From Acidimicrobiaceae bacterium (GTDB taxonomy: Bacteria > Actinomycetota > Acidimicrobiia > Acidimicrobiales > RAAP-2), in NCBI GenBank assembly GCA_947456245.1, contig CANGPS010000013.1, positions 1 to 39,725 on the forward strand: DNA of 39,725 nt, given 5' to 3'. Positions 23,831-33,663 of the stretch are shown here, piece by piece (the first letter of the stretch is position 1; each line of letters opens with the position of its first letter). The notes below the pieces were generated by a model. The model did no database searches. It was not told where the DNA came from and saw only the letters and a list, made by a program, of their open reading frames with translations. A program made the position numbers and the translations under genes.

Positions 23831-24727
23831 ATGCCAAGCGAAGAGCACCAGCAGATCGTCGAGTTCCTGCGAGCGTCGACGGCCGCCTCGCCGCGGTCGA
23901 CGGACTTCGTCGAGGCGCGGGCCAGCCTCGATGCGATGGGTGCCCTCTTCGCGGTGCCCGAGGGCGTCACCGTCGAGGCCACGGCGATCGCCGGCGTGCC
24001 GTGCGAGTGGCTCATCCCCGGTCCCACGGCGAACGGGACCATCGTCTACCTCCACGGCGGGGCCTACACGGCCGGTTCGCTCGACAGCCACCGGGCGCTG
24101 AGCGCACGGATCGCCAAGGCCACCGGCAGCCGAGTCCTTGCCGTCGACTACCGCCGCGCGCCTGAGGACCCGTTCCCGGCTGGCCTCGAGGACTGCGTGG
24201 CCGTGGTGGCGAGGCTGCTCGCCGAGGGAGCTGATCCCGGGCAGCTCGTCGTGGCCGGGGACTCCGCAGGTGGCGGCATGGCCGCCGCGCTCCTGCTTCG
24301 CCGGCAGATGGCGGGCGAGGCCCCGCTGGCGGGAGCGGTGCTGCTGTCGCCGTGGCTCGACCTCCGCCTGGGCGCGGGCTCGATGGACGCCAACGCCGAC
24401 GCCGATCCCATGCTCGATCGCCGGATCCTGGCGAACTCGGTGCGGGCCTATGTCGAGGACGTCGAGGACCCGATGGTCTCGCCGGTCCTGGCCGACCCCG
24501 CCGGCCTGCCGCCAGTGCTGATCCTGGTCGGGACCGCTGAGGTGCTGCTCGACGACAGCCTCGTCTTCGCCGAGGCGGCGAGGGCGGCCGGGGTCGCCGT
24601 GGACCTCGACGTCGAGGAGGGGCTGATCCACGTGTGGCCGTTCCTCGATGGGGTGCCCGAGGCCGCCGCCGCCATGGAGCGGATCGGCGCATGGACGAGG
24701 CGCATCCTCGGAGGGTCGGCGAGCTAG
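23831..24727 (+). CDS. Alpha/beta hydrolase, hormone-sensitive lipase-type esterase
   Basis: 298 residues. The oxyanion motif is YLHGGAYTAGS, a variant of HGGG; the nucleophile elbow is VVAGDSAGGGMAAAL with the Ser in GDSAG. The acid residue lies in the region after LILVGTAEVLLDDS and the catalytic His in GLIHVWPF. This is the HSL/GDSAG family of carboxylesterases acting on short acyl esters. No signal peptide is present, so it is cytoplasmic. The start is ATG 23831 with AAGGAG (23815-23820) about 10 nt upstream; the earlier in-frame GTG 23750 has no support. The CDF-like gene follows 50 bp later, possibly in the same operon. Confidence 0.87.
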   Translation: MPSEEHQQIVEFLRASTAASPRSTDFVEARASLDAMGALFAVPEGVTVEATAIAGVPCEWLIPGPTANGTIVYLHGGAYTAGSLDSHRALSARIAKATGSRVLAVDYRRAPEDPFPAGLEDCVAVVARLLAEGADPGQLVVAGDSAGGGMAAALLLRRQMAGEAPLAGAVLLSPWLDLRLGAGSMDANADADPMLDRRILANSVRAYVEDVEDPMVSPVLADPAGLPPVLILVGTAEVLLDDSLVFAEAARAAGVAVDLDVEEGLIHVWPFLDGVPEAAAAMERIGAWTRRILGGSAS

Positions 24728-24777
24728 CGACGCCGGTCCGACGGACTGGCCTCCCTCGGATGGGGCAGGCTGGGTCG

Positions 24778-25419
24778 ATGGCCGACGACGACTACGACCG
24801 GCGTCACGCCGCCCTCCACCAGGGCACGCGACTCGAGTGGTTCACCGTCGGCTGGAACATGGTCGAGGTGGTCGTGACCGTCACGCTCGGCCTGATGGCC
24901 GGGTCGCTCGCCCTGGTGGCCTTCGGCCTCGACTCGGTGATCGAGGTCTTCGCCTCGCTGGTCGTGGTCCGCTACATCTCCCGCCATGAGTCGGGCGGCC
25001 AGGCGGCCCGGGCGCTCCGCCTGGTGGCGCTGGCCTTCGGGCTGCTGGCGGCCTACCTCGTGGTGGCGAGCTCGTGGTCGCTGGCCCACCGCGAGGTCTC
25101 TGCGTCCTCGCCGCTCGGGATCGCCTACCTGGCCATCGCGGCGTCGGCGATGTTCGTGCTCGCCCTGCGCAAGCGCCGGCTGGCGTCCATCGCCGGGAGC
25201 GCGCCGCTGGCGGCTGAGGCGGCCCTCACGTTCCTCGACGGGTGCCTGGCGTCGGGCGTCCTGCTGGCGCTGGTGCTCAACGGGGTGCTGGGGCTCTGGT
25301 GGGCCGACCAGGTGGCGGCCCTCGGCGTCGGCATCATCTGCGCCAACGAGGCCCGGCGCAACCTGAGGGAGGCTGCCACGCTGTCGACCACGACCGACGA
25401 CATCGCCGACCCGGCCTGA
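24778..25419 (+). CDS. Cation diffusion facilitator-like membrane transporter
   Basis: 213 residues from ATG 24778 (MADDDYDRRHAAL). Five to six hydrophobic helices are visible. The segments GSLALVAFGLDSVIEVFASL and LWWADQVAALGVGIICANEA match the transmembrane part of CDF-type metal transporters, including the Asp residues in helices 2 and 5 that form the metal site. The cytoplasmic C-terminal domain of typical CDF proteins is absent; the protein ends soon after the last helix. An alternative start at ATG 24760 would add 6 residues. The metal, if any, is unknown. It is convergent with the large signalling gene, with 24 bp between the stops. Confidence 0.75.
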   Translation: MADDDYDRRHAALHQGTRLEWFTVGWNMVEVVVTVTLGLMAGSLALVAFGLDSVIEVFASLVVVRYISRHESGGQAARALRLVALAFGLLAAYLVVASSWSLAHREVSASSPLGIAYLAIAASAMFVLALRKRRLASIAGSAPLAAEAALTFLDGCLASGVLLALVLNGVLGLWWADQVAALGVGIICANEARRNLREAATLSTTTDDIADPA

Positions 25420-25443
25420 GCGGCCCGTCGCCTCCGGGCCTCG

Positions 25444-28400
25444 TCAGCCCTCGACGCCAGCGGTGGGCGACGACGGGCCGCCTCGCTCGGCGATCCATCG
25501 GGAGAGGTCGTCGATGGGCATCGGCTCGGCGATGAGGTAGCCCTGCACCCAGTCGGCGCCGAGCGACGTGGCGAGCTCGAGGTCGGCCTCGGTCTCGACG
25601 CCCTCGAAGACGACCTTGGCGCCGACGGCCCGGACCAGGTCCACCGCCGAGCTCACCAGCGCCCGTCCGTCGGGGTCGCTGCGAGCCCGGGCGAGCAGGT
25701 CCTGGGCGAACTTGATCATCTCGGGTCGCGCCACCTCGAGCTGGCCGAGGTTGGCGTAGCCGCTGCCGAAGTCGTCGATGCAGATGGTCGCCCCGAGCCG
25801 CCGCAGCAGGGAGAGCGCGCTGATCCCGGGTCCCTTCCGCTCGAGCAGCGCCGACTCCGTGACCTCGACGATGAGGCGGTCGAACCCGCCGGCGAGGTCC
25901 CAGGCCAGCAGGAGGTCGGCGAGGCCCTGCTCCTCGAGCTGGGAGACCGAGAGGTTGATGCCGATCGGGAGCCGGGACAGCGCAGGGTGGTCGGCCATCC
26001 GTCGGAGGTCGGTGGCGACGAGCTCCATGACGAGGTGGCCGAGGCTGCGCAGCTGGTAGGTCTCCTCGGCGAGGTCGATGAAGGAGCTGGCGTCGAGCAG
26101 CTCCTCGCCTCGCTGCCAGCGCACCAGCGACTCGGCGGCGAAGATGGTGCCGTCGGCCACGGCGACGATGGGCTGGTAGCGCATGGTGAAGTGCCGCGAC
26201 CGGATGGCGTCGGCCAGCAGCTGGCGCTGCTCTGCACGCGCCGAGGCCACGGAGTGCATCTCGGGCGAGAAGAAGGCCCAGCAGTCGCGGCCCGATCCCT
26301 TGGCGTGGTACATCGCCACGTCGGCGTTGTGCAGGAGCGTGGCCGCATCGTGGCCGTCAGAGGGTGAGAGCGCCACGCCGACCGAGGCGGTGAGGCTGGC
26401 GTGGCCAGCACCGATGTCGATGGGCTCGCGAACGCATGCGAGGACCCGCTCCATGATCGGGTCGACCTCCTGGGCTCCCTCGATGTCGCCGATCAGCAGG
26501 GCGAACTCGTCTCCTCCGATGCGGCCGACGACATCCTGGCGCCGACCGATCGACCGCAGGCGGTCGGCGACGGCCTGCAGGACCCTGTCGCCAGTGGCGT
26601 GGCCGAACTGGTCGTTCATGGCCTTGAACCCGTCGAGGTCGATCGACGCCAGCGCCGCCATCCTCCCGCTGCGCTCGGAGCGGGCGAGCTCCTCGGCGAG
26701 CCGGCTGTGGAACCAGGCCCGGTTGTTGATCCCGGTCTGCTCGTCGATGTGCGCCCCTCGGGTCAGCCGCTCCTCGGTCTCGCGCAGCTCGGTGACCTCG
26801 TCGACGATCACGATGGCGAACGCGTCGAGGCCCTCGAGGGGCGGGACGGGCCGGACGTCGAGCATCACCCATCGCGCGCCGGGGGAGGCGGAGAGCAGGC
26901 GGTGGTCGCCGCCGACCAGCGGTCCGACGGCCGAGAGCCATGAGCCGGATCGAGCGGCGTCGAGGGGGTCGAGCGACACCAGGGTCTCGAGGGCTCGGCC
27001 GGCGAGGAGGTCGGGCGTGGCACCAGCCATGGTGGCGAAGGTGGCGTTGCAGGTGGTGATGGCGCCGTCGGCGTCGACGGCGACCACCCCGAAGGCCTCG
27101 GTGTTGAAGACGGACTCGAAGAGGTGGAGCCGGACGGTGCTTCGCTCCTCCGCCTCGTGGCGGTCGGTGACGTCGAGGGCCGTGCGGATGGTCAGCGTCG
27201 AGCCGTCGAGGCTCGGCACGCGGCGCGAGGAGCTCGAGACCCATCGGATCGAGCCGTCAGGGCGCACGATGCGGAACTCCGCCCGCCAGCGGTCGGCCTC
27301 CTGGCGTCGCAGCAGGCCCACGGCCGCGAGGTCGTCCGGGTGGACGGCGGACTCGAGGAGGGCTGGGTCGGCGAGGGCCGCCTGGCGCTCGACCCCGTAG
27401 AGCTCCTCCACCTGGGGGCCGATCAGCACGATGGCACCGGATGGGTCGGTCATCCAGAGCAGCTCGTCGATGGACTCGACCACCTGCTCGAGCTCGGCGA
27501 GCGAGTGCTCGACCGAGCGACGGATCTCGGCGATCGACGAGACGTCGGTGACGGTGAGGGTGACGCCCTGCTGGCGGGCGCGGCCGTCGAGGTAGGGCTG
27601 GAGCCGGACGAGGTAGTCGACGGTCTCGCCCGAGACCTCGATCAGCTCGCTGCCGCCGCTCGCAGCCACCCGACCGAGCAGGGCGGCGAGGCCGGGGACC
27701 CTCGCCGTGGTGGCGACCTCGACCAGCGGCTTCCCGAGGTCCGACTCGATCAGGGCGAAGAGCCGGACGGCGAGCGGGTTGAAGGTCCGGACGCAGAGCT
27801 GCTCGTCGAGCAGGATGATGCCGGTGTCGAGGGAGCGCTGGATGTTCTCGAGGTCGAGGTTCCGCGTCTCGAGCTCGGCGGTCCGGACCTGGAGCTCCTC
27901 GTTGAGGGTGGACAGCTCCTCGTTCGAGGCGGAGACCTCCTCGGACGAGGCCTGGAGCTCCTCGGAGGTCGCCTGGAACTCCTCGTTGAGCGCCTGCATC
28001 TCCTCGTTGGCGGCAGTGAGGTCCTCGATCGTCTCCTGCAGGGCCTCGTGTGCCTCGAGGTACTCGGCCTCCGGGATCATCCCGGCGACCGTCGGCGGGT
28101 CGCCGACCGCGGATGGTCGACCGACCCCGGGGGGCGTGGGGGACGCGGCCATCGCCGCGTCGAAGCTGATGACGGCGAAGACCTCGTCAGAGCGGTCGAG
28201 CCGGCGGGCGGTGACCTCGACGGTGCCATCCGCGGTGGCCACCCGTCGCGAGTGGCTGGTGCCCTCGCCATGGTGGAGCCGCAGCAGCAGCGAGCTCACC
28301 ACCGGCTGGAGGTCGTCGCGCATCAGGGTGGTGACCTGGCTTGTGTACGGGCCGTCGGCCACCCAGCACCAGGGGGAGACGTCGCCAACGACCTGGACCA

Positions 28401-30021
28401 CCTCGTCCTGATCGTTGAGGACGAGCAATGGGGGAGCCCACGCCCGCAGGACGTCGTTGAGGACGGCGACCTGGCGGCGCGACCGCTCGCTGCCCCGGGC
28501 CGCCGGGGGCGTGGTGGCGATCGCCTGCTCGACGGTGGGCCGGGTGGGGAACGGACCGAGGGCGGCGGTGGCCACGCGCTGGTAGATGGGGTGGTCAGGG
28601 TCGAGGGGGGCGAAGAGGTCGCCGGCGCCCGAGACGCCCTCGGCCTCGCCGAGGAAGAGCATCCCCGAGGGGTTGAGTGCGAAGCTGCAGAGGCGCAGCA
28701 GCCGCTCCTGGAGCGCCGGCTGGAAGTAGATCAGCGTGTTGCGCAGCGAGATGAGGTCGAGCCGGGGGAACGGCGGATCGAGGGTCACGTCGTGGCGGGC
28801 GAAGACGATGCACTCCCGCAGGGAGCGGGCGACCTCGAGGCCGGCGGCGGTGACCTCGGTGAAGGCGTCGGCCATCTCCGGCGGGAGGTCGGCGACGGCG
28901 GACGCCTCGTAGCGGCCCCGGCGGGCCACCTCGAGAGCCGCCTCGTCGAGGTCGGAGGCGAAGAGGCGGAGGCGCCGGTCGAGGTCGGCCGGACGTCCCA
29001 GCGCGTCGGCGAAGAGCATGGCCACGCTGTAGGCCTCCTCGCCCGTGGCGCAGCCGGGGACCCAGACCCGGAACTGGTGGGTGCGCGGGGTCCTGGCGAC
29101 CAGGGCCTCGACCTGGCGGCGGAGGGCGTCCCAGGCGGCCGGGTCCCTGAAGAACGCGGTCACCGAGACGAACATCCGCCGCATGAGGGAGCGAGCCTCC
29201 TCGGGGTCGTCGCCGACGAGGGCGAGGTAGTCGGCGGGCCCGGCGATGCCGACGATGGCCTGGCGGCGGGCGATCTGGCGCTCGAGCGTGCCTGACTTGT
29301 ACTCGGCGAAGTCGACCCCGGTCGCCGAGCGCACCGCGTCGACGAGCTCGACCAGCTGTGCCTCGGTCCAGCGCTCGACCGCCGGGCCGCCACGGGCCGC
29401 TCCCTCGGAGCAGGTCCGCCGGAGCAGGGCACCCACCTCGGCAGGCGGGGCGACGAGGTCGACCGACCCCGTGGCGATCGCCGCGTCGGGCATGGCGGAG
29501 AACCTGGCCGACAGCGGGTCCTGGGCGATGGTGACGCCGCCGGCGGCCTTGATGGCCTCGATGCCGGCCGCGCCATCCTCGCCGGTCCCGGAGAGCACGA
29601 TGCCGACGGCGTGGTCGCCCCACTTGCGCGCCACCGACCGCATCAGGCCGTCGATGCTGGGCCGGGGGGAACTGGCCTCGTCGGCGGGCGTGAGGACGAA
29701 CGCACCATCGGCGATGGCCACGTCGACACCGGCCGGGGTGACGTGGACGCAGCCCCCGCTCGGCTGCTCGCCGTGGCGGACCTCGACCACCCTGAGGGGC
29801 GCGCCCCGGCCGAGGATCTCGGCGAGCGGGCTCGAGTGCGAGGCCGACAGGTGCTGGGCGACCACGAGCGCGACGTCCGCCTGGGGCTCGAGGCCCTCGA
29901 GGAGCGCAGAGAGGGCCTCGATGCCCCCGGCCGAGCTGCCCACCGCCACCACCCACCGAGGGCTGACGGCGGCTCCGTCGGATGGCGTGGCGCTCAGCGA
30001 TGGGCTCTCTCGGTCCCCCAT
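25444..30021 (-). CDS. CheB-CheR-PAS-GGDEF-EAL hybrid signalling protein
   Basis: 1525 residues from ATG 30021. In order: a CheB methylesterase domain (about 22-200) with VGSSAGG (S30), a QHLSASHSSPLAEIL His, and SGTGEDGAAG Asp; the CheR N-terminal helix domain (about 220-265); the CheR methyltransferase domain with WVPGCATGEEAYSVAML near 323; a long coiled coil rich in NEE and SEE repeats (about 645-730); two or three PAS domains (about 730-1080); a GGDEF domain with intact RIGGDEFALL near 1167; and an EAL domain with ESLVRW near 1295, NLSVSQL, DDFGSGYANL and FEGVET. CheB/CheR fusions modify receptor-like proteins. Here the same chain should also make and degrade cyclic di-GMP. The frame runs upstream to 30663 but lacks support there. 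No chemotaxis genes are nearby. Confidence 0.9.
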   Translation of the reverse strand: MGDRESPSLSATPSDGAAVSPRWVVAVGSSAGGIEALSALLEGLEPQADVALVVAQHLSASHSSPLAEILGRGAPLRVVEVRHGEQPSGGCVHVTPAGVDVAIADGAFVLTPADEASSPRPSIDGLMRSVARKWGDHAVGIVLSGTGEDGAAGIEAIKAAGGVTIAQDPLSARFSAMPDAAIATGSVDLVAPPAEVGALLRRTCSEGAARGGPAVERWTEAQLVELVDAVRSATGVDFAEYKSGTLERQIARRQAIVGIAGPADYLALVGDDPEEARSLMRRMFVSVTAFFRDPAAWDALRRQVEALVARTPRTHQFRVWVPGCATGEEAYSVAMLFADALGRPADLDRRLRLFASDLDEAALEVARRGRYEASAVADLPPEMADAFTEVTAAGLEVARSLRECIVFARHDVTLDPPFPRLDLISLRNTLIYFQPALQERLLRLCSFALNPSGMLFLGEAEGVSGAGDLFAPLDPDHPIYQRVATAALGPFPTRPTVEQAIATTPPAARGSERSRRQVAVLNDVLRAWAPPLLVLNDQDEVVQVVGDVSPWCWVADGPYTSQVTTLMRDDLQPVVSSLLLRLHHGEGTSHSRRVATADGTVEVTARRLDRSDEVFAVISFDAAMAASPTPPGVGRPSAVGDPPTVAGMIPEAEYLEAHEALQETIEDLTAANEEMQALNEEFQATSEELQASSEEVSASNEELSTLNEELQVRTAELETRNLDLENIQRSLDTGIILLDEQLCVRTFNPLAVRLFALIESDLGKPLVEVATTARVPGLAALLGRVAASGGSELIEVSGETVDYLVRLQPYLDGRARQQGVTLTVTDVSSIAEIRRSVEHSLAELEQVVESIDELLWMTDPSGAIVLIGPQVEELYGVERQAALADPALLESAVHPDDLAAVGLLRRQEADRWRAEFRIVRPDGSIRWVSSSSRRVPSLDGSTLTIRTALDVTDRHEAEERSTVRLHLFESVFNTEAFGVVAVDADGAITTCNATFATMAGATPDLLAGRALETLVSLDPLDAARSGSWLSAVGPLVGGDHRLLSASPGARWVMLDVRPVPPLEGLDAFAIVIVDEVTELRETEERLTRGAHIDEQTGINNRAWFHSRLAEELARSERSGRMAALASIDLDGFKAMNDQFGHATGDRVLQAVADRLRSIGRRQDVVGRIGGDEFALLIGDIEGAQEVDPIMERVLACVREPIDIGAGHASLTASVGVALSPSDGHDAATLLHNADVAMYHAKGSGRDCWAFFSPEMHSVASARAEQRQLLADAIRSRHFTMRYQPIVAVADGTIFAAESLVRWQRGEELLDASSFIDLAEETYQLRSLGHLVMELVATDLRRMADHPALSRLPIGINLSVSQLEEQGLADLLLAWDLAGGFDRLIVEVTESALLERKGPGISALSLLRRLGATICIDDFGSGYANLGQLEVARPEMIKFAQDLLARARSDPDGRALVSSAVDLVRAVGAKVVFEGVETEADLELATSLGADWVQGYLIAEPMPIDDLSRWIAERGGPSSPTAGVEG

Positions 30022-30171
30022 GGCGATCCCGCTCGTTCCTGAGGCCGAGGGTGGTCCCTGCCGATGAGCAGGGACGCCGGGGCTCCATGGCGAACCTACC
30101 CCAGCGGCACCGGACCGCTGAGGTCGGCCCTGCCCGGCCTCGTTCGGCGGGGTGCTGTCACGGTGGGTGCG

Positions 30172-30196
30172 TAGGGTGACGGCCGGCGACCAGGAG
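30172..30196 (+). promoter_or_regulatory. -10 box and ribosome site of the SHOCT protein gene
   Basis: TAGGGT (30172-30177) is the same -10 hexamer as in the leaderless genes, but here the start codon is 24 nt away and a strong Shine-Dalgarno AGGAGG (30191-30196) precedes ATG 30202. This contrasts the leadered class with the leaderless one. Confidence 0.5.
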
Positions 30197-30201
30197 GACC
30201 C

Positions 30202-30732
30202 ATGGCACTCATCTCGAAGCGCGACCGACCGGTGTTCCCCGGTGCCACCTACCTCGGCGGGCTCTCGGAAGGCCCGCGCCGATCGGCGGGGAACCTCACC
30301 TTCGACGACACCGTGACCATCGGTACGGCCTGGCAGAAGGTCGAGATCCCGGTGGCCGACATCGTCTCGGTCGCCACGGGCTCCGAGATGGTGGGCAAGC
30401 GCCGGACCGGGGCGGTCCTGGCCTTCGGGGTCCTGGGGCTCGCCGGGAAGGGCACCAAGACCGAGGGCAGCATCGCCATCTCGCTGAGCTCTGGCGAGGA
30501 GGCCTACTTCACGGTCCCGAAGTTCACCGACGTGAAGATCAAGGCCGCCCTGGCGGGCTGGATGGGCAAGCACGCGATCGCTTGGACCGACGAGCTCGAT
30601 GACGCCCCGGTGGCAGGCCCGGCCAGCAAGGCCGACGAGCTCGAGAAGCTCGCCCGGCTTCACGGCGACGGGATTCTGACCGACGAGGAGTTCGCGGCGG
30701 CCAAGGCCGACATCCTCGGCCTCGACGACTAG
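30202..30732 (+). CDS. SHOCT-domain protein
   Basis: 176 residues. The first 115 residues are strand-rich, in a pattern resembling PH-like membrane-associated folds (LTFDDTVTIGTAWQKVEIPV, ADIVSVATGSE, GSIAISLSSGEEAYFTVPKF). The C-terminal segment (about 144-173, ADELEKLARLHGDGILTDEE and FAAAKADILG) is a SHOCT motif, a short helical domain found at protein ends and thought to mediate oligomerisation or binding. No signal peptide is present. The strong ribosome site AGGAGG decides ATG 30202. The role is unknown. Confidence 0.75.
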   Translation: MALISKRDRPVFPGATYLGGLSEGPRRSAGNLTFDDTVTIGTAWQKVEIPVADIVSVATGSEMVGKRRTGAVLAFGVLGLAGKGTKTEGSIAISLSSGEEAYFTVPKFTDVKIKAALAGWMGKHAIAWTDELDDAPVAGPASKADELEKLARLHGDGILTDEEFAAAKADILGLDD

Positions 30733-30830
30733 GGCCAGCGAGCCCTCGGTGGACCTGGACCCTGGTCGATGTCGCGAGATGAACTCCTCTGCATACCGCC
30801 ACTACGATCGGACTGGAAAGGGAGCGTGAG

Positions 30831-33620
30831 TTGACCATGCCGTCACGACTTCTCAGGAGCCTCATCGGAGCAGCCCTCGCGGTGGCCGTCCTCGTCCCGG
30901 CGATGTCCATGGGTCCGGTGGAACCGGCCGGTGCGCTGACGCCCAAGGTTCTGGCCACCCTCCCCGTCGACCAGTACGCCTATGTCGGCGCCGTGAACCC
31001 GGTGACCAACCGGCTCTATGAGACCAACGGCGTCACCGGCGAGCTCAGCACGCTCGACGGCGGGACTCTTGCCACCCTCGACACCATCGTGATCGGTCGT
31101 CACGCCGGGGTCGCCGGCGTCGACGCGGTGCGCAATCTCGTCTTTGTGGTGTCGTACCCAGACACGGGCGTGGAGATCGACGTGGTCGATGGGTCGACGG
31201 GCGCGGTCACCGCGTCGATCCCGGTCGGCGCGGACTACGTGCACGATGTCGCGATCAACCCGACGACCGGCAAGCTCTATGTGCTCACCAGCACCTTGAC
31301 GCAGGTCGACTTCGTCCGAGACTGGGCGATCGCCGTGATCGACGAGTCGACGTTCCAGGTGACGGCCTCGATCCCGCTGCCGAGCATGGCCATGCGGATC
31401 GCCGTCAACCCGGTCACCGGGAAGCTCTACGTGCTGGTGAGCAACAGCAAGTCGATCATGGTGATCGACGGGACGAGCAACGAGGTCATCACCACCCTCA
31501 CCGTCGGGCCCGATCCGTACGACGTGTGCGTGAACGACGTCACCAACATGATCTACGTCTCGACCTGGTTCGAGTATGACCCTCCCAGCATCCCGCCGGA
31601 TTCCATCGAGGAGATTCCCCCTGGTGCGATCTGGCCGATCGACGGGGCCACAGACCACGTGGAGAGCCACATCCGGGTTGGCCGCTCGCCGATGTCGATC
31701 GCCTGCAACACCGCGACGAACCAGGTCTTCTTCGCGAACGAGAGCGGCAGCGAGGTGGCCGTGCTCGATGGAGTATCGAGGAGCATCGTCGGCTCCTTCG
31801 GGGAGCCCGGGACGACCTGGTTCTACGGCCTCAGGATCAACCCGGTCACCAACCGTGCCTATGCCATGACCTCCAGTCCGAGCCGTGCCCTCCTGATGAT
31901 CGACGCGTCCTTCGTGCGGCCGGTGCTGGTCCCGTCGGCCCCGACCATCGACTCGGTGACCCGCGAGGACGGCGGGCTCACCATCCGGTGGACCGACGGC
32001 GGGGAGGAGCTCACCGCCCGGACGGTCCGCGTCTACGCGGGCAGCACGCTCGTCGTCACCGACACGAGCTGCACGGTGTCGCCGTGCACGATCCAGGACC
32101 TGCACAACGGCACGGCCTACACCGTCACCATGACCGACACGAACGCCAAGGGCACCGGCCCCCCTTCCGCCCCGTCGCCTCCGGTCACCCCGGCGGCGAC
32201 CCCCGTCGCCCCCACCGTCTCGAGCCAGCCGACCCAAGGCGCGGCCACCATCTCCTGGGCGCCGGCGGACGGGCAGGGGTCGCCGATCACCGACTACCTG
32301 CTCGAGACGAGCAGCGACGCCTTCACCTGGAGCAGGACCGACCTGCACTCCACCGCCACCTCGGCCCAGGTCGCACTTCCCGTGGCGAGCGCCCGGTGGG
32401 TCCGAGTCGCCGGGGTCAACGACGTGGGCGTCGGCTCCTTCTGCGATCCGGTCGTCGCCGCGTCCTCCGGCACCGCCCCGCAGGATGTGAGCGTCGTGAC
32501 GGGTCAGGGACCCGTCACAGGGGGAGCGGTCTCCTGGGAGATGCAGCCGAGGACGGCCTGGTCGTCGAAGTCGTATGGCCTGCTGAGCGATGGGTCGATC
32601 CGGTTCCCCGCCGCTCCGGCCGGCCGCGTGGCGGTGACCATCGCCGACGGCGTCCTCCCGGATGGGACCCTGATCTCCGGCAAGCTCTATGGGGTGCTCG
32701 GCATCGGCACCCTGGTGCTCCACCCGCCTCCGGAGCCTGCGGCCAGCGCGAGCACGATCCACGTGGAGACGCCGTCAGGGGCGCCGCTCCCCGGGGCGAC
32801 GGTGTCGCTCACGGGTGTCTCCGCCACTCGGTCGAGCGAGGGGATGGCCTTCACGGCGCCGAACGCCGCACGTTCGGGCGTCACCGACCTCAACGGGGAC
32901 TTCCGGGCCTATGGGTTCGCCTCGCCGGGCGCAGAGGCCACGGTCAGCTTCGATGACGGGGTGATCACCCAGCAGCAGGTGGTGGCGCTCACGCCGCCGA
33001 CGACGACGGTGACGATGCCCTACAACCCAGAGGTCCAGCCCACGGTGACCTCGGTCGAGGCCAGGTCAGGCGAGGCGGTGGTCGAGACCCTCCGGGTCAC
33101 CGGACCCTCGAACCAGCGACCATCAGCACGGGGAGCGTCGAGTCCCACCAGAGCCGGCATCGTCGTGCGGGCCAACCTGCCCAAGGGCACGCCGGTCGGA
33201 ACGTGCGGAGCCATCCTCTCCGCCGTGACCAACGCCAAGGGCAAGGCGAAGCTGCGAATCTGCGCGACCACGTCGACCACGATCGGCTTCTCCGCCACCG
33301 GGGCCTATGTCGTCGGTGCGCTCAGGCTCTTCGTGAAGGGTGCGGCTCCCACGGCCGTGATCGACCTCCACGCCAGCACGCCCTCGACCGGGTGCCTCAA
33401 GGTCGGATGGTTGCCGCCGGAGTACACGGGCGGCCATCCGGTGACGAGCTACTCGGTCTACGTCACGGCCCAGGGCCAGCCCACGGTCTCGCTGACGACG
33501 ACGAGGACCTCGGTCAAGGTCAAGGGACTGGCCAACGCCACCCGGTATCGGGTGTGGGTGGCCGCCCGCACGTCGAAGGGTGCGGGCCCCGGGGCCTCGA
33601 TCACCGCCCCCGTCGCCTGA
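30831..33620 (+). CDS. Secreted YVTN beta-propeller and FN3 protein
   Basis: 929 residues. A signal peptide (LLRSLIGAALAVAVLVPAM, cleavage near AGA) is followed by about six YVTN/NHL-type propeller blades (NPVTNRLYETN, NPTTGKLYVLTS, NPVTGKLYVLVS, NDVTNMIYVSTW, CNTATNQVFFAN, NPVTNRAYAMTS; residues 40-360). Two FN3 domains, a carboxypeptidase-regulatory-like beta domain (SGAPLPGATVSLTG) and a C-terminal FN3 domain follow. No sorting signal is visible. The start is TTG 30831, because GGGAG lies 6 nt upstream; ATG 30837, two codons later, is the alternative. A -10 (TACGAT, 30803-30808) implies a leader of about 16 nt. It resembles the 13-domain FN3 protein in its FN3 style, and both may be surface or biofilm proteins. 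Confidence 0.85.
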   Translation: MTMPSRLLRSLIGAALAVAVLVPAMSMGPVEPAGALTPKVLATLPVDQYAYVGAVNPVTNRLYETNGVTGELSTLDGGTLATLDTIVIGRHAGVAGVDAVRNLVFVVSYPDTGVEIDVVDGSTGAVTASIPVGADYVHDVAINPTTGKLYVLTSTLTQVDFVRDWAIAVIDESTFQVTASIPLPSMAMRIAVNPVTGKLYVLVSNSKSIMVIDGTSNEVITTLTVGPDPYDVCVNDVTNMIYVSTWFEYDPPSIPPDSIEEIPPGAIWPIDGATDHVESHIRVGRSPMSIACNTATNQVFFANESGSEVAVLDGVSRSIVGSFGEPGTTWFYGLRINPVTNRAYAMTSSPSRALLMIDASFVRPVLVPSAPTIDSVTREDGGLTIRWTDGGEELTARTVRVYAGSTLVVTDTSCTVSPCTIQDLHNGTAYTVTMTDTNAKGTGPPSAPSPPVTPAATPVAPTVSSQPTQGAATISWAPADGQGSPITDYLLETSSDAFTWSRTDLHSTATSAQVALPVASARWVRVAGVNDVGVGSFCDPVVAASSGTAPQDVSVVTGQGPVTGGAVSWEMQPRTAWSSKSYGLLSDGSIRFPAAPAGRVAVTIADGVLPDGTLISGKLYGVLGIGTLVLHPPPEPAASASTIHVETPSGAPLPGATVSLTGVSATRSSEGMAFTAPNAARSGVTDLNGDFRAYGFASPGAEATVSFDDGVITQQQVVALTPPTTTVTMPYNPEVQPTVTSVEARSGEAVVETLRVTGPSNQRPSARGASSPTRAGIVVRANLPKGTPVGTCGAILSAVTNAKGKAKLRICATTSTTIGFSATGAYVVGALRLFVKGAAPTAVIDLHASTPSTGCLKVGWLPPEYTGGHPVTSYSVYVTAQGQPTVSLTTTRTSVKVKGLANATRYRVWVAARTSKGAGPGASITAPVA

Positions 33621-33663
33621 GGCACCCGGCCATGGTTGGGTTGACGGGACGGAGGGCAGCGGG

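Noticed and set aside
30022-30663. N-terminal extension of the CheB-CheR fusion
   Set aside because: It overlaps the SHOCT protein gene on the other strand; the CheB domain starts soon after ATG 30021.
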